DNA of 64,000 nt, taken from Podospora pseudocomata. Lineage: Eukaryota; Ascomycota; Sordariomycetes; Sordariales; Podosporaceae. The notes under the pieces were generated by a model, which worked only from the letters and a program-made list of their open reading frames with translations, had not been told where the DNA came from and did no database searches. Positions 22,950-34,476 of this stretch are shown piece after piece (position 1 is the stretch's first letter; each line of letters opens with the position of its first letter). The position numbers and the translations under genes were made by a program. The stretch is taken from contig NC_085887.1 of the NCBI RefSeq assembly GCF_035222375.1, positions 595,501-659,500 on the forward strand, read 5' to 3'.

Positions 22950-23974
22950 TAGTTTTATTTCTTAATTAACTTTAATAGTTTAAAAAGCAATTTTTATCAT
23001 TTTCCATAGACTATAGATAAGTTTAATAATTGTATAGCATTTATTGCTTAAATTTTTCAATATCTATAGATCATATATTATATTTTCAAGATAGTTATAA
23101 AAAAGGTAAGAAACATGTATTTTAAAAGCTTATATTTATTAATAAGGTTAATTTTTTAATATATAGGATAAATAATTTTGTTCTACTTTCACAATTTAAA
23201 AATTAAAAATTGTTAAGATTTAATTAAAATTAGTAATAGCCAATCATTTTTAATACTTCATTAAGGTGAGAACTATAATTCACCTATTAATTAAACATTA
23301 TACAAATGAATTAAATACTATCCAAAGACACCTTAAAAAATAATTTTAAAATTATATATAGATCACATGATAGTTCTCTCAAATGATATTGTAATATTTT
23401 TGTATTCATATATAATTATCTTTGTATCTTAGGCCCCTTTTGATTATAAAGTACATATGCGGTTTTTCAAAGACTTATTATCATTAAGATATAATTAAAA
23501 GTCTACGAGAATATTAGAGGATCAACAAGGGTTATGAAAGGTATTTGCAAGGATATATTGAAAAAGAAAATCAGAACAAGAGTAGTAATATAAGTATATT
23601 ATTATTTATAAAACCCTACTAGTACTTAAAATCCTAAAAAAGGTATATTAATTACCTTCGTATTTAATCATTGTTTTTATTAATATTATAAGATTACTAT
23701 ATTAAAGTCATAGTTACAAATCTTTTTTTACTGGAAGTACTGAAATTTTAAATAGTTATTAAAGTATTTGCAAGTAATGAACTAACAAAGTCTATTATAA
23801 ATTCCGACTAGGCTAGGTTATTAAAAACGTCTTTATGAAAAAAATACTAGACGCTTTAAGTAGTAGAACGTTAGTAAAACGTAAATAAAACTCCTCTTTA
23901 TGAAATATATTATACAAAAATATAGTATTAAGTCAATTGAAAGTATTAGGATTTGTATTAAGAGTAATATTATA
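22950..23974. other. AT-rich spacer
   Basis: About 1 kb of AT-rich DNA; no gene, no clear repeat recognised. Confidence 0.35.
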
Positions 23975-25832
23975 ACGTACATTATAAGCGAGTCGCGCAT
24001 ATAAGCGAGTCGCGCACTCTCTGTTACCCTACCACAACTATCCTCAATTACACAACCACAACACTAGGAAACTACAATAACTGAATCAGAAACAGATGAA
24101 TCAGATGATTCTGCAGCCTCCTGGCATGTACGTGCATTATGGCCAGGCTTGCCGCACACACCACAGCACCGAACCTTCGTACGAGCTCCCCTGCATTACC
24201 GCCATCCTGCTGCGTTTCTTGCGCTGCCTCCCCACCCACGGCCTTCTGGTCAAGTATATCCTTTGCATCTTGCACAGTAAGTGATCCTCCGAGCCGCACA
24301 CGTGTTTTTGGCTCTCCGGCGCTTACTTAGTGCCTCGTTGGTCTTGCGGGAGTGAAGTGTTCTCTGCACGAAGGAGAGCCACCTGGTGCATCACAGCCAT
24401 TGTACTCTTAGCAAGCTGGTCCACAGCAGCCAACATTGAAGTCGGGGAGCTATTTTGATGGTTGGCAATGCGAGTCTTGATAAGCGTTGACTGCGAGTCA
24501 GCTTCTCGGGGTTGTGTGGTGTCTGGAAGACCCAAGGTTGTGCAGTGCCGGGCCGTGAGTTTGGAGGTGTTGGCGTACGAAGCTTTACATCTAGCTTGGA
24601 AAGCACCCTCTCTGGATCGTACGGCGCAAGGCCAGCACCTGCAAAGCCACCCTGTATATTCTTCTCTGTTATAGAGGCAAAAAAGGCCTCGCGGAAGGCA
24701 CAGAGGAACTCGAGCTTGCTTACGTGGTTGATATGCATGCGCATCAAGTCCTCGATCTGGCGGCCGTACGCTTGCTTCAATGGCCCAAAGCAGCCGACAT
24801 CGAGTGGCTGGAGGTAGTGTGAAGAATGCGGAGGCATGCAGAGCGTGATGATGTTGTTCTCCTGGCAGTGGCGCTCGAATTCGGTCGAGTGGTGGCTTTC
24901 GTGGCCGTCGAGGATCAACAACCGATATTTGCCCTTTGTGCGGGACGCTGTATGATAGTCGAAGTGCTTGATCCAATCTAGGCCTACCAGATTGGTAGTC
25001 CAGCCATTATCGGTGGTTGCGATGCGCCAGGTAGACGGTAGGTTGCACTCGGTGTACCAGTTAGCAAGGTGGTACTGTGCGGCCAAGATGATGAAGGGAG
25101 GGATAGCCCAGCCGAGGGCATTGACTCCCTGGATCACCGTTGCCCATTCGCGGTTGCCAGGCTGGGCCAGTTTCGCCTTGCTAAGGCCGTCTGAGGTCGT
25201 AACTACCATGCCCGCGAAGATAATACCCATCATGAACCCAGTCTCGTCGAAGTTGTAGACATCGTCATCCACAATACCGTACTTGGCCTTGGTGTTCCGC
25301 ACAAGCGTGAACCACTCGCTGATGACCTTTGGATCCTCGCACTTGGCCCTCTGGTAGTCGTATCTACGTGTAAAACGCGTACGGAGCTGTGGCTGGCGTT
25401 TGACGAAGTTGTGTGCCCAGAGCTTGCCAACAGGGGCGCGTCGCGTACGCGTAGCAGTTGGTTGGCCATATCTTCCACACCACGCAATCTTGGTGGAAAA
25501 GCTCGCGCACATAGCTCAATAACGTATTGAATAATAGCATCCTCTTCTGATTGAGTGAGCTTCTTCGAATTGGGCGTGGTGTCGCGTCGTGCAGGCCGGC
25601 CAGCGCGTCGGTCACGGAGGGTTGATGGTGGTACATTATAGAGCTTAGCTGCGGCTCTGAGGCGTAATTTTTCGTCCTTTTGGAGAGCTTCAAGGGCTAA
25701 GATTACCCTCGCTTCCTTTAAAGTAGGTGGCATGTTGGGTTGTAGAGAAAAATGATGTTAAGTGTAGAGAGAACGCGTCGCAATGGCCAGTGCGCGACTC
25801 GCTTATATGCGCGACTCGCTTATAATGTACGT
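23975..25832 (-). mobile_element. Group B pogo/Fot1-type transposon, full length (copy B3)
   Basis: 1858 bp between TA dinucleotides (23973-23974, 25833-25834). Both ends are the same class: ACGTACATTATAAGCGAGTC with two tandem ATAAGCGAGTCGCGCA motifs. This is the reference full-length group B copy in the window. Confidence 0.95.
24064..25733 (-). pseudogene. Group B pogo/Fot1 transposase with several frameshifts
   Basis: Start MPPTLKEARVILALEALQKD at 25733; stop at 24064. Helix-turn-helix regions LRLRAAAKLYNVPPSTLRDR and ARAFPPRLRGVEDMANQLL. The frame breaks at about 25435 after VRDAP, and continues from 25440 in the next frame through NFDETGFMMGIIF, LDGHESHHSTEF and QPLDVGCFGPLKQ, so all three catalytic Asp residues remain. 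A second break follows PHNP at about 24510, a third near 24340 (LRKANEALSKRR lost from frame), and a fourth before the zinc knuckle at about 24195. Near-full length, all domains present in order, but not translatable as one protein. Confidence 0.93.
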
Positions 25833-26320
25833 TACGGATAAATCATAAGATTTATTAATAGTTTTAACAAGGACTTTTAATGAAACTTTCAATCAAGTGG
25901 GGTTATTTATCTACTTATAAGGATAGCTTAATATAGTAGTACTGGGTAGTTCTATATGAAAAACTTTAAGTAATAGAAAAATAATGAATGTAAAGTTGAG
26001 TCTCAGATAGTTCATGTTGAAAGAAGAGTGAGATATATAGAGTAATATTAATGGCTTAAATGTAGTAAATAAAATAAAAGGTTAAGAGCACATTAGAGTT
26101 TGGTTTTTAATTTCAAAAAGTAAGCAGATCGTTTATAGGTATATGTAATGTAATAATCTAACTATACAAACTTTGAAATTTTAACCATATTAGTTAATGA
26201 ATTTGCAAAACTTTCTTCCTTTACCTAAAAAGTATATCCCCTCATCATTTAACTTTTACCATGAATTCTTAAGATTTTATTAATTAATGAGTATTTTAAT
26301 TTTATACAATAAAAACATTA
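25833..26320. other. AT-rich spacer
   Basis: AT-rich, nothing recognisable. Confidence 0.3.
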
Positions 26321-28179
26321 ACGTGGTCCACCATTGACCCGCGCACCCCATTGACCCGCGCACTTTTCTATCGCAACACGACCTCCAAAGGCAATTGCTC
26401 CATCACACCACAAAACACTATGTCTGTGCAAACCCAAGAAGCCAGAATCATCCTTGCCATCGAGGCTATCCATACGAGCAAAAATATGTCTCGCCGACGT
26501 GCAGCCAAGATCTACAACGTCCCTGAAACAACCCTCCGCGACAGAATGAACGGAATCACCCCTAAAGCCGATAGCTATCACGGCCGTTCGAATTTAACGA
26601 AGATCGAAGAGGAGGTAATTGTTCAATATATACTCGACCGAGATTCGCGAGGGTTTTCGCCCCGGATTGTCGACGTGGGTGATATGGCCAATCTCCTGCT
26701 TCGGAAACGCGGTGCGCGACAGGTCGGAAAGAACTGGCCAGACCGCTTCGTTGCACGACGTCCAGAGTTAAAGACGCGTTTTAATCGCGTCTATGACTAT
26801 CAAAGAGGCCTCTGTGAAGATCCCGCAATTATTGAGCCATGGTTCCGACTGGTTGCCAACATGCGTGCGAAATACGGTATCCTCGACTGCGACATCTATA
26901 ACTTCGACGAAACCGGCTTTATGATGGGCATGATACGTCCAGGGATGGTGGTTACGCGCTCCGATCGGGTCGGTAAACCAAAGGCTATTCAGCCGGGTAA
27001 TCGGGAATGGGCGACAGCGATTTGCATTGTCGCTGGCGACGGGTATGTGGTGCCGCCTTTCTTGGTGGTGAAGGGCCGTTTCCACCTCGCTAGCTGGTAC
27101 TCGAACATCAGATACCTGACGACTGGGCCGTCGCAACAACAACCAACGGATGGACAGATAATAAGACTGCTCTGGAATGGCTGCAGCATTTTGATGAGCA
27201 CACTAAACACCGTCGGAGGGGTGTATATCGGATGCTGGTGCTCGACGGCCATGAGAGCCATGTTAACGCCGAATTCGAGGACTATTGCAAGGAGAATAAC
27301 ATTGTCACCATTTGTCTGCCTTCCCATTCCTCGCATCTTACCCAGCCTCTCGATGTGGGTTGTTATAGCGTCCTAAAGAAGATGTACGGTGCTGAAATCG
27401 AGCACTTCATCAAAGCCCGGATCACGCATATCACGAAGCCCGAGTTCTTCCTTGCGTTCAAAGCCGCCTTCAGCCGGACTTTCACCCAAGAAAACGTTCT
27501 CGGGGTTTTCGGGGTCTGGACTTATCCCCTACGACCCGCAGGCCGTCCTTTCGAAGCTAGATGTCAAGTTGCGGACACCAACCCCCCCTGGGACCCCTGA
27601 TGGGCCACCAACACCTTGGGCCTTTAAGACGCCCAAGACTACCAACGAAGCCCTCTCGCAGTCTACCCTTATTAAAGCTCGGATTGCAAGACATCAGTCG
27701 AGCTCTCCGACTCCGATTTTAGCTGCTGTTGATCAGCTTTCGAAAGGAATACAGGTATTTTCCCATCGGGTGACCCTTTTACAAGCCGAGGTACGGACAC
27801 TTCAAGAGGCCAACGAAGCACTTTCCAAGCGTCGGAGGGCCAAACGGACGCATCTCCAAGACGGAGGTGCTATTAGTGGAAGCCAGGCCAGGGAGATAAT
27901 GGCAGAGAAGGGTGTGGTTGAGGAGGGAGGGCATGTCGAGGAGGAAAATGAAGGGTCGTCAAAGAGGCGTCGGACGGGTTCGCGGCTCTGTGGCATCTGC
28001 CGCAAGGCTGGCCACAATGCAAGGACATGCCCAGAGGCTGGAGAAATACATAGTTCAAGCGATTCTGAGTAGTTTCAATTGATTGCATTGGTTTTTGGTG
28101 GACCTCTGGCAGTTTGGAATGATGATGTCTAGAAAAGTGCGCGGGTCAATGGGGTGCGCGGGTCAATGGTGGATCACGT
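26321..28179 (+). mobile_element. Group A pogo/Fot1-type transposon, subgroup A2
   Basis: 1859 bp between TA dinucleotides (26319-26320, 28180-28181). Both ends carry two CCATTGACCCGCGCAC motifs after ACGTGGTCCA/ACGTGATCCA, a class distinct from A1 although the internal region is almost identical to A1. Confidence 0.95.
26420..28072 (+). pseudogene. Group A2 transposase with indels
   Basis: Start MSVQTQEARIILAIEAIHTS. The first ~60 residues differ strongly from A1, whereas the rest matches it nearly base for base. Helix-turn-helix RRRAAKIYNVPETTLRDRMN, CENP-B-like domain, and catalytic motifs NFDETGF, LDGHESH, QPLDVGC are all present. A C is missing at about 27097 (WYS, frame lost), and two G runs at about 27500-27518 are each one base short, shifting the frame again. 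The C-terminus has the coiled coil and zinc knuckle CGICRKAGHNARTC and ends at 28072. Probably recently inactivated, or misassembled at homopolymers. Confidence 0.93.
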
Positions 28180-31100
28180 TAGTTAAATTGTTATTCCGCC
28201 CTTATAAATATATCTTTGGTAAAAAAGAAAAACCCAAATATTCGGAAAACTTATGTTTATGATTCTAGGTAAGCTTTTCTATAGGGATTATAATAGTAAA
28301 TAAATATATGTAGGATAGTCGGTTAAGACTATAAAAAGAGTAAGGATTAGCGTTTAGGATTAAAAAATCAATGATAAGATTACAGTTAATAACAATATAC
28401 CAAGGAATATAGGTAAGGTAGCATAAGAAAAATTCAAAAAGATAAGTGGGTCTCCTAAAGACTTTCCTCTTTTTCTCATTATTTTATAATTATTTTTATT
28501 ATAGAAATAAAACACAGGCCCAAATCTATTCAAGCTATATGTTCGTGCTACTTTATAAAAGAGTTTAAATAAAATATAATTAGAGTAATCAATTAAAGTA
28601 GAAAAGAAGAACTTAGTTGTTAATAAAAGATATTAGTATATTTGATTAGCTGCTAAATAAACCACTTAGTAGCTCTGATTTTGAATATTGGAACGGTTTT
28701 TACTTTGTATATATTACAATAAAAATAAAACTACTGCATCTTGTAAGGGCGTAGGGATTCAACAAAATTAAGCTGCAATATAAATATATCGTCTATTCCA
28801 AGATACTAAATTAACAAAAAACTCCGTTACCGAAGTTCGGTAAGAAAGGCAGGCCTTATATAAGTTACAGCACAAAAAAGATCTAACTAATTACTAAGTT
28901 CTTAAGGATTATAGATTAGGGCCGTAACATTATCCCCCTATTCGTTAAGCATACGTTACTAAATAAAGCTTGAAGGATTATATAAACTTCTATTCAAAAG
29001 TACTAATGTCCGTCAAAAGTTATTATCGTTAATAATATTTGGCGTTTACTTTAACGTTATCATTAATATTACTACTAATATAATTATTTTTAAAAATAAA
29101 AGATATACTAATTTCACGTATAACATTAATATCTATTATCTCGTGTACTGGTTCTATATAGAAAGTAGGATTAATGTATATTTTGTTTGATAAAAACAAA
29201 CTATTTCACCTTGAACTACTGAACTTTTAAAATATTTTAATAAACTTATAAATAATAAATATAATAACCTATAACTTTATCTGAATATATAAATCTTTGT
29301 CGATAACCCTATATAAAAAGGATATTGTTTAGAATACAAGAGAAATGTATATCACTAGGAAAGTATATGATTAGAAGGAGGAAGTATACTTCATTAATTA
29401 TTAAAAGTAATAAAGATATCAAGAAAAATCATTATATACATAACTTCTAATTTTCGATTTTTTTTTCTTTAATCTCCATGATAATTCTCCTGTTTGTGAA
29501 AATGTAGTTGGTTGGATCTTTACGCGTAGGGAAATACGTTAATAATTAAAAATACTCACGGATCTTTCAAATATTATAGGACTAAGTTATAGATTTACTA
29601 TTTAATTTTTAAATGAAATTTGTATTATAATATCAAAATGAAAGCTTTTATAGTACAAGTATTTAACTATTATAGTCCTACTAAGAGTAGTAATATTTAT
29701 TCAAGGTTTGGAAACTATACGCTGTTGAGAAATCTAAGTAATATAATTAATAACGTTAATCATAAAAATAACCATATATTTTTATAAGATAGTTGGAAAC
29801 TTAAAAAAATTGAAAATTTATTTAAAGGTAATTTAGGATAATGAAAATAAGCTATTATTATTGAATGCTTTTAACTAAAAGCCTTTTTATAACATGAAGT
29901 TTTAGAAAAAACTTTCCTACCTTGATTATAATAACAATTTCAAAGTATTCGTTCGATTTTTAAAGAACCGATTGAATATAAAAATGATATTATTTATTGT
30001 TTTAAAAAGGATTAAAAATTAATAATAGTCACTAATTGATTATAATAGTGTTATGAAATATATCTATTAATAGTAATCCTATCTTTGGAATAATATATGG
30101 TAAAAGAGAAGTTTTCCATTAGGGCTTTCAAGGGTTTCTTAAAGATATTATCAATATTGCAGTTTTTCGATACTTAGTATATTTCGAAAGTAAGTAACCT
30201 TTTCTATGAAATTGAAATTTAAGTAATTAAACTATATTTTTACTATACTTGACTGAAACATTATCAAATAAAAACTCTAAAGAAATAAAAAACATTTTTT
30301 CCGTAATTTCAAGAGTTTAAAGGCATTTTATTATGAATGTTAAAAGTATATTACTAGCATTTCCAACATTTTAAATAGTTTTTAAATGTAAGTTTTTTAT
30401 ATATATTTAAAATTGTAATAAGCTTTTAGATACAGTTTTTCATTATACGTACCATTGTGTTTTTCAAGTTTCAGATTTATAAATAATATATAATTAAAGA
30501 GTGAAATACAAAAATTTTAAAGAATCTAATTAAGAAAAACCTAATCTTTTTAGTAAAAGCCTGATTATAAACTAAAATTTGTATATTATTATAATTATTC
30601 ATGTTTATTAATTCAATGCTTATAAGAAATCCAATAATATCTATATAAATAGAATTTACAGCCAACATTGAGTTTTTTTAAAACATCAACTATAAATATA
30701 CAAAAAGTTAAAAATTGTTAACTATAGTCATAGCGAATAAAAAGAAGTTAATATTATATAATAAGATACTATAGATATAACTATTCCTAATCAGATAAAA
30801 TTGAAATATTTCTAGAAAATCAAAGTAGTATAAACATTTATTAAATATTAATATTAATAAAAATACAGATACCCTAAAAATTAGTACTAATATTAGTGCC
30901 TACTCTAAAGAAATTTGATCATTCTTTTGCATAAGTTTTAAAGCTTATATACACAGTATTAAAAGTAGTTAAACTATAATGATTTTAGTAAATTTAAGCT
31001 TTGATTTACATTATAATCAAAATTATAAAGCAAGGATTCTAAATATTTGTCAGTTAAATGAATAGTTTTAGTTTAAATGCTTATTGTCTAAAGCCTGAAT

Positions 31101-31656
31101 TCATAGGCATTAAATTTAATATTGAATTTTATAATCTCCATTGTATTTTTAAACTTAATAGAATGGTGGATTCAATAACGTTTGATGCGGACAGAAATTC
31201 AAATATGGATTTTTTCAATTTCAGAGTTTTAAAATAATTATATTATATTATTTAACTTGTATAATTGAGCATAAACTTACTTTAAAGGTATTTTAAATAA
31301 CACTAAAGAAAAACACTTTTCAATCACTTAATAAAGCGAATCAAAACAATAGAGTGTTATTATTAAATTTATCATTATTCAAAATTTTTGCACTTTTACA
31401 ATTCAAGAATAATAAATATTTAGTAATCACAATATTTATTAAAAATAATTAGCAACACAGTGCCAAGTGATAGTGGCGAACATATGATACAAGTAAACTA
31501 ATTGAGTTAAAGAAATTAAAGGAGGAACAGTCTATATAGTAATGTGAGGTAATATAGCGCCTAGCCTATCCGTCGCCAAATACATAATGAAATCTATTAA
31601 TTTCTCTAACTATACATTTTAAAATATAGACACAATATTACCTATGTTCTATACAC

Positions 31657-31692
<36 letters not shown>

Positions 31693-31883
31693 ACACATAC
31701 TACCTGTGTTCTATACACTATTATATAGAAGAAAAAACGAGCCTAATTTCCTATACTGCCAACCTATATAATGAAGATAGTTCTATTATACTATACTACT
31801 ATGACAAGAATGTATTATTTATTATCTACTATACTTTCAACAGTAAGGAAACTGTCACGTAAAAAATTTGTTTATTGTATATA
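28180..31883. other. 3.7-kb AT-rich block
   Basis: Long TpA-rich, stop-codon-dense region with no recognisable gene. The longest minus-strand frame (30477-30668) is low-complexity Ile/Asn/Tyr/Phe and not credible. Probably thoroughly RIP-mutated transposon DNA. It holds a TA microsatellite with a flanking duplication at 31629-31727. Confidence 0.45.
31629..31727. repeat. (TA)n microsatellite within a direct duplication
   Basis: A run of about 15 TA units (31660-31690) lies between two copies of GTTCTATACACTATTATATA (from 31645 and 31708). The similar flanks GACACAATATTACCTATG and GACACATACTACCTGTG show that a ~62-bp unit was duplicated before or during microsatellite growth. Confidence 0.85.
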
Positions 31884-33745
31884 ACGTGATCCACCATCGA
31901 GCGGGACACCCCATCGACCGGGACACTTTTCCAGACCACAACCACAACAAACTCTAAAATCCCATAAAACACTAATCAAATCAATTGCAGCTACTCAGCA
32001 TCACTTGAAGCATCTGTTTCCCCAGCCTCTGGGCATGTCCTTGCATTGTGGCCAGTCTTGCGGCAGATGCCACAGTGCCGCGAACCCATCCGACGCCTCT
32101 TTGACGACCCTTCATTTTCGCTTTCGACGCGTCCTTCCGCTTCAACTACGCCCTTCTCTGCCATTATATCCCTAGCCTGGCTTCCATTAATGGCCCCTCC
32201 ATCTTGGAGACGCGTCCGTTTGGCCCTCCGGCGCTTGGAAAGTGCTTCGTTGGCCTCCTGAAGTGTCCGTACCTCGGCTTGTAAAAGGGTCACCTGATGG
32301 GAAAATACCTGCATTCCTTTCGAAAGCTGATCAACAGCAGCTAAAATCGGAGTCGGAGAGCTCGACTGATGTCTTGCAATCCGAACTTTAATAAGGGTAG
32401 ACTGCGAGAGGGCTTCGTTGGTAGTCTTGGGCGTCTTAAAGAACCAAGGTGTTGGTGGCCCATCAGGGGTCCCAGGGGGGGTTGGTGTCCGCAACTTGAC
32501 ATCTAGCTTCGAAAGGACGGCCTGCGGGTCGTAGGGGATAAGTCCAGACCCCCGAAAACCCCCGAGAACGTTTTCTTGGGTGAAAGTCCGGCTGAAGGCG
32601 GCTTTGAACGCAAGGAAGAACTCGGGCTTCGTGATATGCGTGATCCGGGCTTTGATGAAGTGCTCGATTTCAGCACCGTACATCTTCTTTAGGACGCTAT
32701 AACAACCCACATCGAGAGGCTGGGTAAGATGCGAGGAATGGGAAGGCAGACAAATGGTGACAATGTTATTCTCCTTGCAATAGTCCTCGAATTCGGCGTT
32801 AACATGGCTCTCATGGCCGTCGAGCACCAGCATCCGATATACACCCCTCCGACGGTGTTTAGTGTGCTCATCAAAATGCTGCAGCCATTCCAGAGCAGTC
32901 TTATTATCTGTCCATCCGTTGGTTGTTGTTGCGACGGCCCAGTCGTCAGGTATCTGATGTTCGGAGTACCAGCTAGCGAGGTGGAAACGGCCCTTCACCA
33001 CCAAGAAAGGCGGCACCACATACCCGTCGCCAGCGACAATGCAAATCGCTGTCGCCCATTCCCGATTACCCGGCTGAATAGCCTTTGGTTTACCGACCCG
33101 ATCGGAGCGCGTAACCACCATCCCTGGACGTATCATGCCCATCATAAAGCCGGTTTCGTCGAAGTTATAGATGTCGCAGTCGAGGATACCGTATTTCGCA
33201 CGCATGTTGGCAACCAGTCGGAACCATGGCTCAATAATTGCGGGATCTTCACAGAGGCCTCTTTGATAGTCATAGACGCGATTAAAACGCGTCTTTAACT
33301 CTGGACGTCGTGCAACGAAGCGGTCTGGCCAGTTCTTTCCGACCTGTCGCGCACCGCGTTTCCGAAGCAGGAGATTGGCCATATCACCCACGTCGACAAT
33401 CCGGGGCGAAAACCCTCGCGAATCTCGGTCGAGTATATATTGAACAATTACCTCCTCTTCGATCTTCGTTAAATTCGAACGGCCGTGATAGCTATCGGCT
33501 TTAGGGGTGATTCCGTTCATTCTGTCGCGGAGGGTTGTTTCAGGGACGTTGTAGATCTTGGCTGCACGTCGGCGAGACATATTTTTGCTCGTATGGATAG
33601 CCTCGATGGCAAGGATGATTCTGGCTTCTTGGGTTTGCACAGACATAGTGTTTTGTGGTGTGATGGAGCAATTGCCTTTGGAGGTCGTGTTGCGATAGAA
33701 AAGTGCGCGGGTCAATGGGGTGCGCGGGTCAATGGTGGACCACGT
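31884..33745 (-). mobile_element. Group A pogo/Fot1-type transposon, A1/A2 recombinant with intact transposase (copy A3)
   Basis: 1862 bp between TA dinucleotides (31882-31883, 33746-33747). The left end (next to the transposase C-terminus) is the GAGCGGGACAC class of A1. The right end (next to the N-terminus) is the TTGACCCGCGCAC class of A2. The N-terminal half of the gene matches A2 and the C-terminal part matches A1, with one switch between about 32450 and 32975. Confidence 0.95.
31991..33646 (-). CDS. Intact pogo/Fot1-type transposase, DDE/D family
   Basis: A single uninterrupted frame of 551 residues from MSVQTQEARI at 33646. An upstream ATG at 33715 in the same frame lies inside the terminal repeat and is less likely. 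Domains in order: psq-like helix-turn-helix (~8-45), CENP-B/Tc5-type helix-turn-helix (~58-125), and a DDE_1 core with catalytic Asp at ~163 (NFDETGF), ~276 (LDGHESH) and ~312 (QPLDVGCY), the DDD form usual in pogo/Fot1 enzymes. Next come a Pro/Thr-rich linker (~370-420), a coiled coil with a basic tail (~450-495) and a CCHC zinc knuckle at ~525-538 (CGICRKTGHNARTC). Expected to act in the nucleus, excising and inserting at TA. The only apparently complete transposase here. Whether it can use two different ends is unknown. Confidence 0.95.
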   Translation of the reverse strand: MSVQTQEARIILAIEAIHTSKNMSRRRAAKIYNVPETTLRDRMNGITPKADSYHGRSNLTKIEEEVIVQYILDRDSRGFSPRIVDVGDMANLLLRKRGARQVGKNWPDRFVARRPELKTRFNRVYDYQRGLCEDPAIIEPWFRLVANMRAKYGILDCDIYNFDETGFMMGMIRPGMVVTRSDRVGKPKAIQPGNREWATAICIVAGDGYVVPPFLVVKGRFHLASWYSEHQIPDDWAVATTTNGWTDNKTALEWLQHFDEHTKHRRRGVYRMLVLDGHESHVNAEFEDYCKENNIVTICLPSHSSHLTQPLDVGCYSVLKKMYGAEIEHFIKARITHITKPEFFLAFKAAFSRTFTQENVLGGFRGSGLIPYDPQAVLSKLDVKLRTPTPPGTPDGPPTPWFFKTPKTTNEALSQSTLIKVRIARHQSSSPTPILAAVDQLSKGMQVFSHQVTLLQAEVRTLQEANEALSKRRRAKRTRLQDGGAINGSQARDIMAEKGVVEAEGRVESENEGSSKRRRMGSRHCGICRKTGHNARTCPEAGETDASSDAE

Positions 33746-33836
33746 TACATCAAATATTTATATACGGATCTCGGAAAAGGATAAATAAAAAAGGCATTAT
33801 ATAATACTATTTAAATTAATTAATATACTTATAACG

Positions 33837-34242
33837 TGTTACGGTTCTGAGAGACAGTGGAGCCACGGGAACTAATTAAGGCTAGACCGAGCGATCGAAC
33901 GGGGCTCACGGTCTAACTAAACAAAACGGACTATTAAAGTAAGAACCGGGGACCGCAACGGAGCTCACGGTCCACGGTCCAGTATCAGCCAATGATAAGT
34001 GGACCGAAGACCGTCTGTAAGTCAACGGTCCCCGGTCCCAAGGTCTATATATACGGAGGAACTAGCTGGTGTATATAAATAGTTCCGTAGTATATAATAT
34101 AAGTCACAATCGTTGATATCTAGACTATTGTGATTAAGATAAGCCATTGGTTGTACACTGTTTAGCTGTAGCGAACTAGGATTGTTCAGAAGTGACTTTA
34201 ACCAGTATCCCTTTTAGAGGTTCCGGATAGGAGTCCGTCACA
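33837..34242 (+). mobile_element. Solo LTR, 'TGTGACGAACCCC' family, U3 type II
   Basis: 406 bp from TGTTACGGTTCTGAG to GAGTCCGTCACA. It is flanked by TAACG (33832-33836) and TAGCG (34243-34247), a 5-bp duplication with one G/A difference. U3 contains GGACCG/CGGTCC repeats as at 7435; TATATATACGGAGGAAC follows at about 34048. Confidence 0.88.
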
Positions 34243-34343
34243 TAGCGTTTTAATTTTTTATGATTAATATAATACAAAAGTACCTCGATAAGATAATAAT
34301 ATAATATTTTAATAATATTTTTATTTATTTAAGTAACGTGATT

Positions 34344-34411
34344 CACCATCGAGTGGGCCACACCATCGAGTGGGCCACACCATCGAGTGGGCCACACCAT
34401 CGAGTGGGCCA
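34344..34411. repeat. Four-fold 17-bp repeat at the left end of A4
   Basis: CACCATCGAGTGGGCCA repeated exactly at 34344, 34361, 34378 and 34395. In related elements two similar motifs sit at each end, so these are probably transposase-binding sites that have been amplified. Confidence 0.95.
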
Positions 34412-34476
34412 CTTTTCGAGACCTCACTATTACAAACTACTAAAAGTTTACCAAAAACTAATGTAATCAATTGAAA

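Noticed and set aside
30477-30668. 63-residue frame in the AT-rich block
   Set aside because: Low-complexity Ile/Asn/Tyr composition expected from AT-rich random DNA.
31660-31690. (TA)n run considered as an origin or centromere element
   Set aside because: A simple microsatellite; the surrounding DNA shows no supporting structure.
33485-33784. Long frames antisense to the group A transposase (also 32729-33298, 37907-38122, 44789-45106)
   Set aside because: They recur in every copy only because the transposase does; there is no independent protein-like character or start context.
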